Below, one piece after another: positions 61,001 through 64,000 of a stretch of DNA of 64,000 bases. This DNA is from Limnoperna fortunei (lineage: Eukaryota > Mollusca > Bivalvia > Mytilida > Modiolidae). Where the stretch lies: contig OX104122.1 in assembly GCA_944474755.1 (NCBI GenBank), positions 18,114,641-18,178,640 on the forward strand. Direction: 5' to 3'. The notes beneath the pieces are model-generated. The model had not been told where the DNA came from and did not search any database. It saw nothing but the letters and a program-made list of their open reading frames with translations. The position numbers were made by a program, and so were the translations under genes. Each line of letters starts with the position of its first letter. Within the stretch, counting starts at the first letter, position 1.

Positions 61001-64000
61001 TACAGTTGATTGATTGGTTCTTTATTGAGTTTTGTACAGTTTATTGACTGTTTCTTTATTTAGTTTTGTACAGTTTATTGACTCTTTCTTTATTGAGTTT
61101 AGTACAGTTTATTGACTGGTTCTTTATTTACTTTTGTACAGTTTATTGATTGTTTCTTTATTTAGTTTTGTACAGTTTATTTACTGTTTCTTTATTGAGT
61201 TTTGTACAGTTTATTGACTGGTTTTTTATTGAGTTTTGTACAGTTTATTGACTGGTTCTTTATTGATTTTCGTACAGTTTATTGACTGGTTCTTTATTCT
61301 GTTTTGTACAGTTTACTGACTGGTTCTTTATTCAGTTTTGTACAGTTTATTGACTGGTTCTTTATTGAGTTTTGTACAGTTTGTTGACTGGTTCTTTATT
61401 GAGTTTTGTACAGTTTATTGACTGGTTCTTTATTCTGTTTTGTACAGTTTATTGACTGTTTCTTTATTCAGTTTTGTACAGTTTATTGACTCTTTCTTTA
61501 TTGAGTTTTGTACAGTTTATTGACTGTTTCTTTATTTAGTTTTGTACAGTTTATTGACTGGTTCTTTATTGAGTTTTGTACAGTTTGTTGACTGGTTCTT
61601 TATTGAGTTTTGTACAGTTTATTGACTTGTTTTATATTGAGTTTTGTACAGTTTATTGACTGGTTCTTTATTCTGTTTTGTACAGTTTATTGACTGGTTC
61701 TTTATTCAGTTTTGTACAGTTTATTGACTCTTTCTTTATTGAGTTTTGTACAGTTTATTGACTGGTTTTTTATTGAGTTTTGTACAGTTCATTGAGTGGA
61801 TATTTATTGATTTTTGTACAGTTTATTGACTGGTTCTTTTTTGAGTTTTATACAGTTTATTGACTGGTTCTTTATTGATTTTTGTACAGTTTATTGACTG
61901 GTTCTTTATTCTGCTTTGTACAGTTTATTGACTGGTTCTTTATTCAGTTTTGTACAGTTTATTGACTGGTTCTTTATTGAGTTTTCTACAGTTTGTTGAC
62001 TGGTTCTTTATTTAGTTTTGTACAGTTTATTGACTGTTTCTTTATTTACTTTTGTACAGTTTATTGACTGTTTCTTTATTTAGTTTTGTGCAGTTTATTG
62101 ACTGGTTCTTTATTTAGTTTTCTACAGTTTGTTGACTGGTTCTTTATTCAGATTTGTATAGTTTATTGACTGTTTCTTTATTTTGTTTTGTACAGTTTAT
62201 TGACTGGTTCTTTATTGAGTTTTTTACAGTTTATTGACTGGTTCTTTATTGAGTTTTGTACAGTTTATTGACTGGTTCTTTAATCAGTTTTGTAGAGTTT
62301 ATTGACTGATTCTTTATTGAGTTTTGTACAGTTTATTGACTGGTTCTTTATTGAGTTTTGTACAGTTTATAGACTGTTTCTTTATTTAGTTTTGTATAGT
62401 TTATTGACTGTTTCTTTATTGAGTTTTGTACAGTTTATTGACAGGTTCTTTATTGAGTTTTGTACAGTTTATTGACTGTTTCTTTATTTACTGTTGTACA
62501 GTTTATTGACTGTTTCTTTATTTAGTTTTGTGCAGTTTATTGACTGGTTCTTTATTTAGTTTTCTACAGTTTATTGACGGGTTCTTTATTCAGATTTGTA
62601 TAGTTTATTGACTGTTTCTTTATTTTGTTTTGTACAGTTTATTGACTGGTTCTTTATTGAGTTTTTAACAGTTTATTGACTGGTTCTTTATTGAGTTTTG
62701 TACAGTTTATTGACTGGTTCTTTAATCAGTTTTGTACAGTTTATTGACTGGTGGTTCTTTATTGAGTTTTGTACAGTTTATTGACTGGTTCTTTATTGAG
62801 TTTTGTACAGTTTATTGACTGTTTCTTTATTTAGTTTTGTACAGTTTATTGACTGTTTCTTTATTGAGTTTTGTACAGTTTATTGACTGTTTCTTTATTT
62901 ACTTTTGTACAGTTTATTGATTGTTTCTTTATTTAGTTTTGTACAGTTTATTGACTGTTTCTTTATTGAGTTTTGTACAGTTTATTGACTGGTTTTTTGT
63001 TGAGTTTTGTACAGTTTATTGACTGGTTCTTTATTGATTTTCGTACAGTTTATTGACTGGTTCTTTATTCTGTTTTGTACAGTTTACTGACTGGTTCTTT
63101 ATTCAGTTTTGTACAGTTTATTGACTGGTTCTTTATTGAGTTTTGTACAGTTTGTTGACTGGTTCTTTATTGAGTTTTGTACAGTTTACTGACTGGTTCT
63201 TTATTCTGTTTTGTACAGTTTATTGACTGGTTCTTTATTCAGTTTTGTACAGTTTATTGACTCTTTCTTTATTGAGTTTTGTACAGTTTATTGACTGTTT
63301 CTTTATTTACTTTTGTACTGTTTATTGACTGTTTCTTTATTTAGTTTTGTACAGTTTATTGACTGGTTCTTTATTGAGTTTTGTACAGTTTATTGACTGT
63401 TTCTTTATTGAGTTTTGTACAGTTTATTGACTGGTTTTTTATTGAGTTTTGTACAGTTTATTGACTGGTTCTTTATTCTGTTTTGTACAGTTTATTGACT
63501 GGTTCTTTATTGAGTTTTGTACAGTTTATTGACTCTTTCTTTATTGAGTTTTGTACAGTTTATTGACTGGTTTTTTATTGAGTTTTGTACAGTTTATTGA
63601 CTGGATATTTATTGATTTTTGTACAGTTTATTGACTGGTTCTTTTTTGAGTTTTGTACAGTTTATTGACTGGTTCTTTATTTAGTTTTGTGCAGTTTATT
63701 GACTGTTTCTTTATTGAGTTTTGTACAGTTTATTGACAGGTCCTTTATTGAGTTTTGTACAGTTTATTGACTGGTTCTTTATTTACTCTTGTACAGTTTA
63801 TTGACTGTTTCTTTTTTTAGTTTTGTGCAGTTTATTGACTGGTTCTTTACTGAGTTTTGTACAGTTTATTGACTGGTACTTTATTGAGTTTTGTACAGTT
63901 TGTTGACTGGTTCTTTATTCAGTTTTGTACAGTTTATTGACTGGTTCTTTATTCAGTTTTGTACAGTTTATTGACAGGTTCTTTATTGAGTTTTGTACAG
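58061..64000 (+). repeat. 34-bp satellite, family A, right block (1,055-bp repeat)
   Basis: Clean family A resumes and runs off the window end. It copies the 50.6 kb region at an offset of 7,444-7,445 bp (ACAGGTCC 50745/58189; GAGTGGAT 52070/59515). A short HOR of 1,055 bp (31 monomers plus one base) is present in about three copies: CAGATTTG at 58815, 59870 and 60925, and GAGTGGAT at 59515 and 60570. The extra base comes from GGTTTTTTTATTGAG monomers. The next GAGTGGAT spacing is 1,224 bp (36 monomers). ACAGGTCC recurs at 63736, 5,547 bp after 58189. No gene is present. Confidence 0.9.

Noticed and set aside
1..64000. CRISPR array
   Set aside because: The 34 bp units are directly adjacent with no unique spacers, and no cas-like gene is present.
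1..64000. Bacterial promoters (TTGACT/TTGACA resembling a -35 box in every monomer)
   Set aside because: No TATAAT-like sequence lies about 17 bp downstream (GTACAG is there instead), and the array is a eukaryotic-type satellite.
1..64000. Telomeric repeat or CENP-B box
   Set aside because: The unit is 34 bp without a G-run telomere motif, and no match to the CENP-B box core (TTCG....A..CGGG) is present in the monomer.
1..64000. Whole array as an assembly artefact
   Set aside because: Copies differ by ordered variants, indels and private mutations, which simple collapse or looping would not create. False duplication of individual HOR copies cannot be excluded without reads.

Overview
This 64 kb window is almost entirely one tandem-repeat (satellite) array interrupted by a single short insertion. 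The basic unit is 34 bp. On the + strand it reads, in order, TTTTGTACAG, TTTATTGACTGG, TTCTTTATTGAG. At this period about 63.4 kb of the window holds roughly 1,860 head-to-tail monomers, all in the same orientation. I see no protein-coding gene, rRNA, tRNA or other RNA gene. The few open frames of 61-76 codons are by-products of the repeat or of the A+T-rich insertion. An array of this size with nested higher-order repeats, plus an insertion carrying a foldback sequence and animal-type promoter motifs, points to eukaryotic, probably metazoan, heterochromatin (pericentromeric, subtelomeric or interstitial). The species cannot be read from the sequence; an invertebrate is only a guess.

Layout. 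1-7306: satellite, family A, with a 2,311 bp higher-order repeat (HOR). 7307-7939: a 633 bp non-satellite insertion. It is flanked by TTATT on both sides, and removing it restores the 34 bp phase exactly. Its left end is a 167 bp near-perfect hairpin; the rest is A+T-rich with a degenerate 30 bp duplication and YY1-, ETS-, CCAAT- and octamer-like sites. 7940-11640: family B, HOR 1,530 bp (45 monomers). 11641-22980: family A, with nested offsets of 683, 1,292, 4,389 and 4,494 bp. 22981-28760: family B again, a copy of the 8-11.6 kb block displaced by about 14,265 bp. 28761-36160: a mosaic of A and B. 36161-41190: a 2,893 bp duplication. 41191-56470: large copies at offsets of about 4,900 and 4,594 bp. 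56471-58060: an island of degraded monomers. 58061-64000: family A again, with a 1,055 bp HOR in three copies.

Monomers differ mainly at two places: the bases after TTGAC (TGG, TGT, AGG or TCT) and the triplet after TTTATT (GAG, TAG, TAC, CTG, CAG, GAT and rarer forms). Strings of these variants recur in fixed order over kilobases, so each stretch can be placed within a HOR. This pattern fits repeated unequal exchange or amplification of blocks far larger than a monomer. The minus strand carries two AATAAA hexamers per monomer, and the array is strongly strand-asymmetric (about 74% T+G on the + strand in the consensus).

Coordinates of block borders inside the array are approximate (one to a few monomers). 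Offsets were derived by hand from rare marker variants and should be confirmed by a self-alignment.
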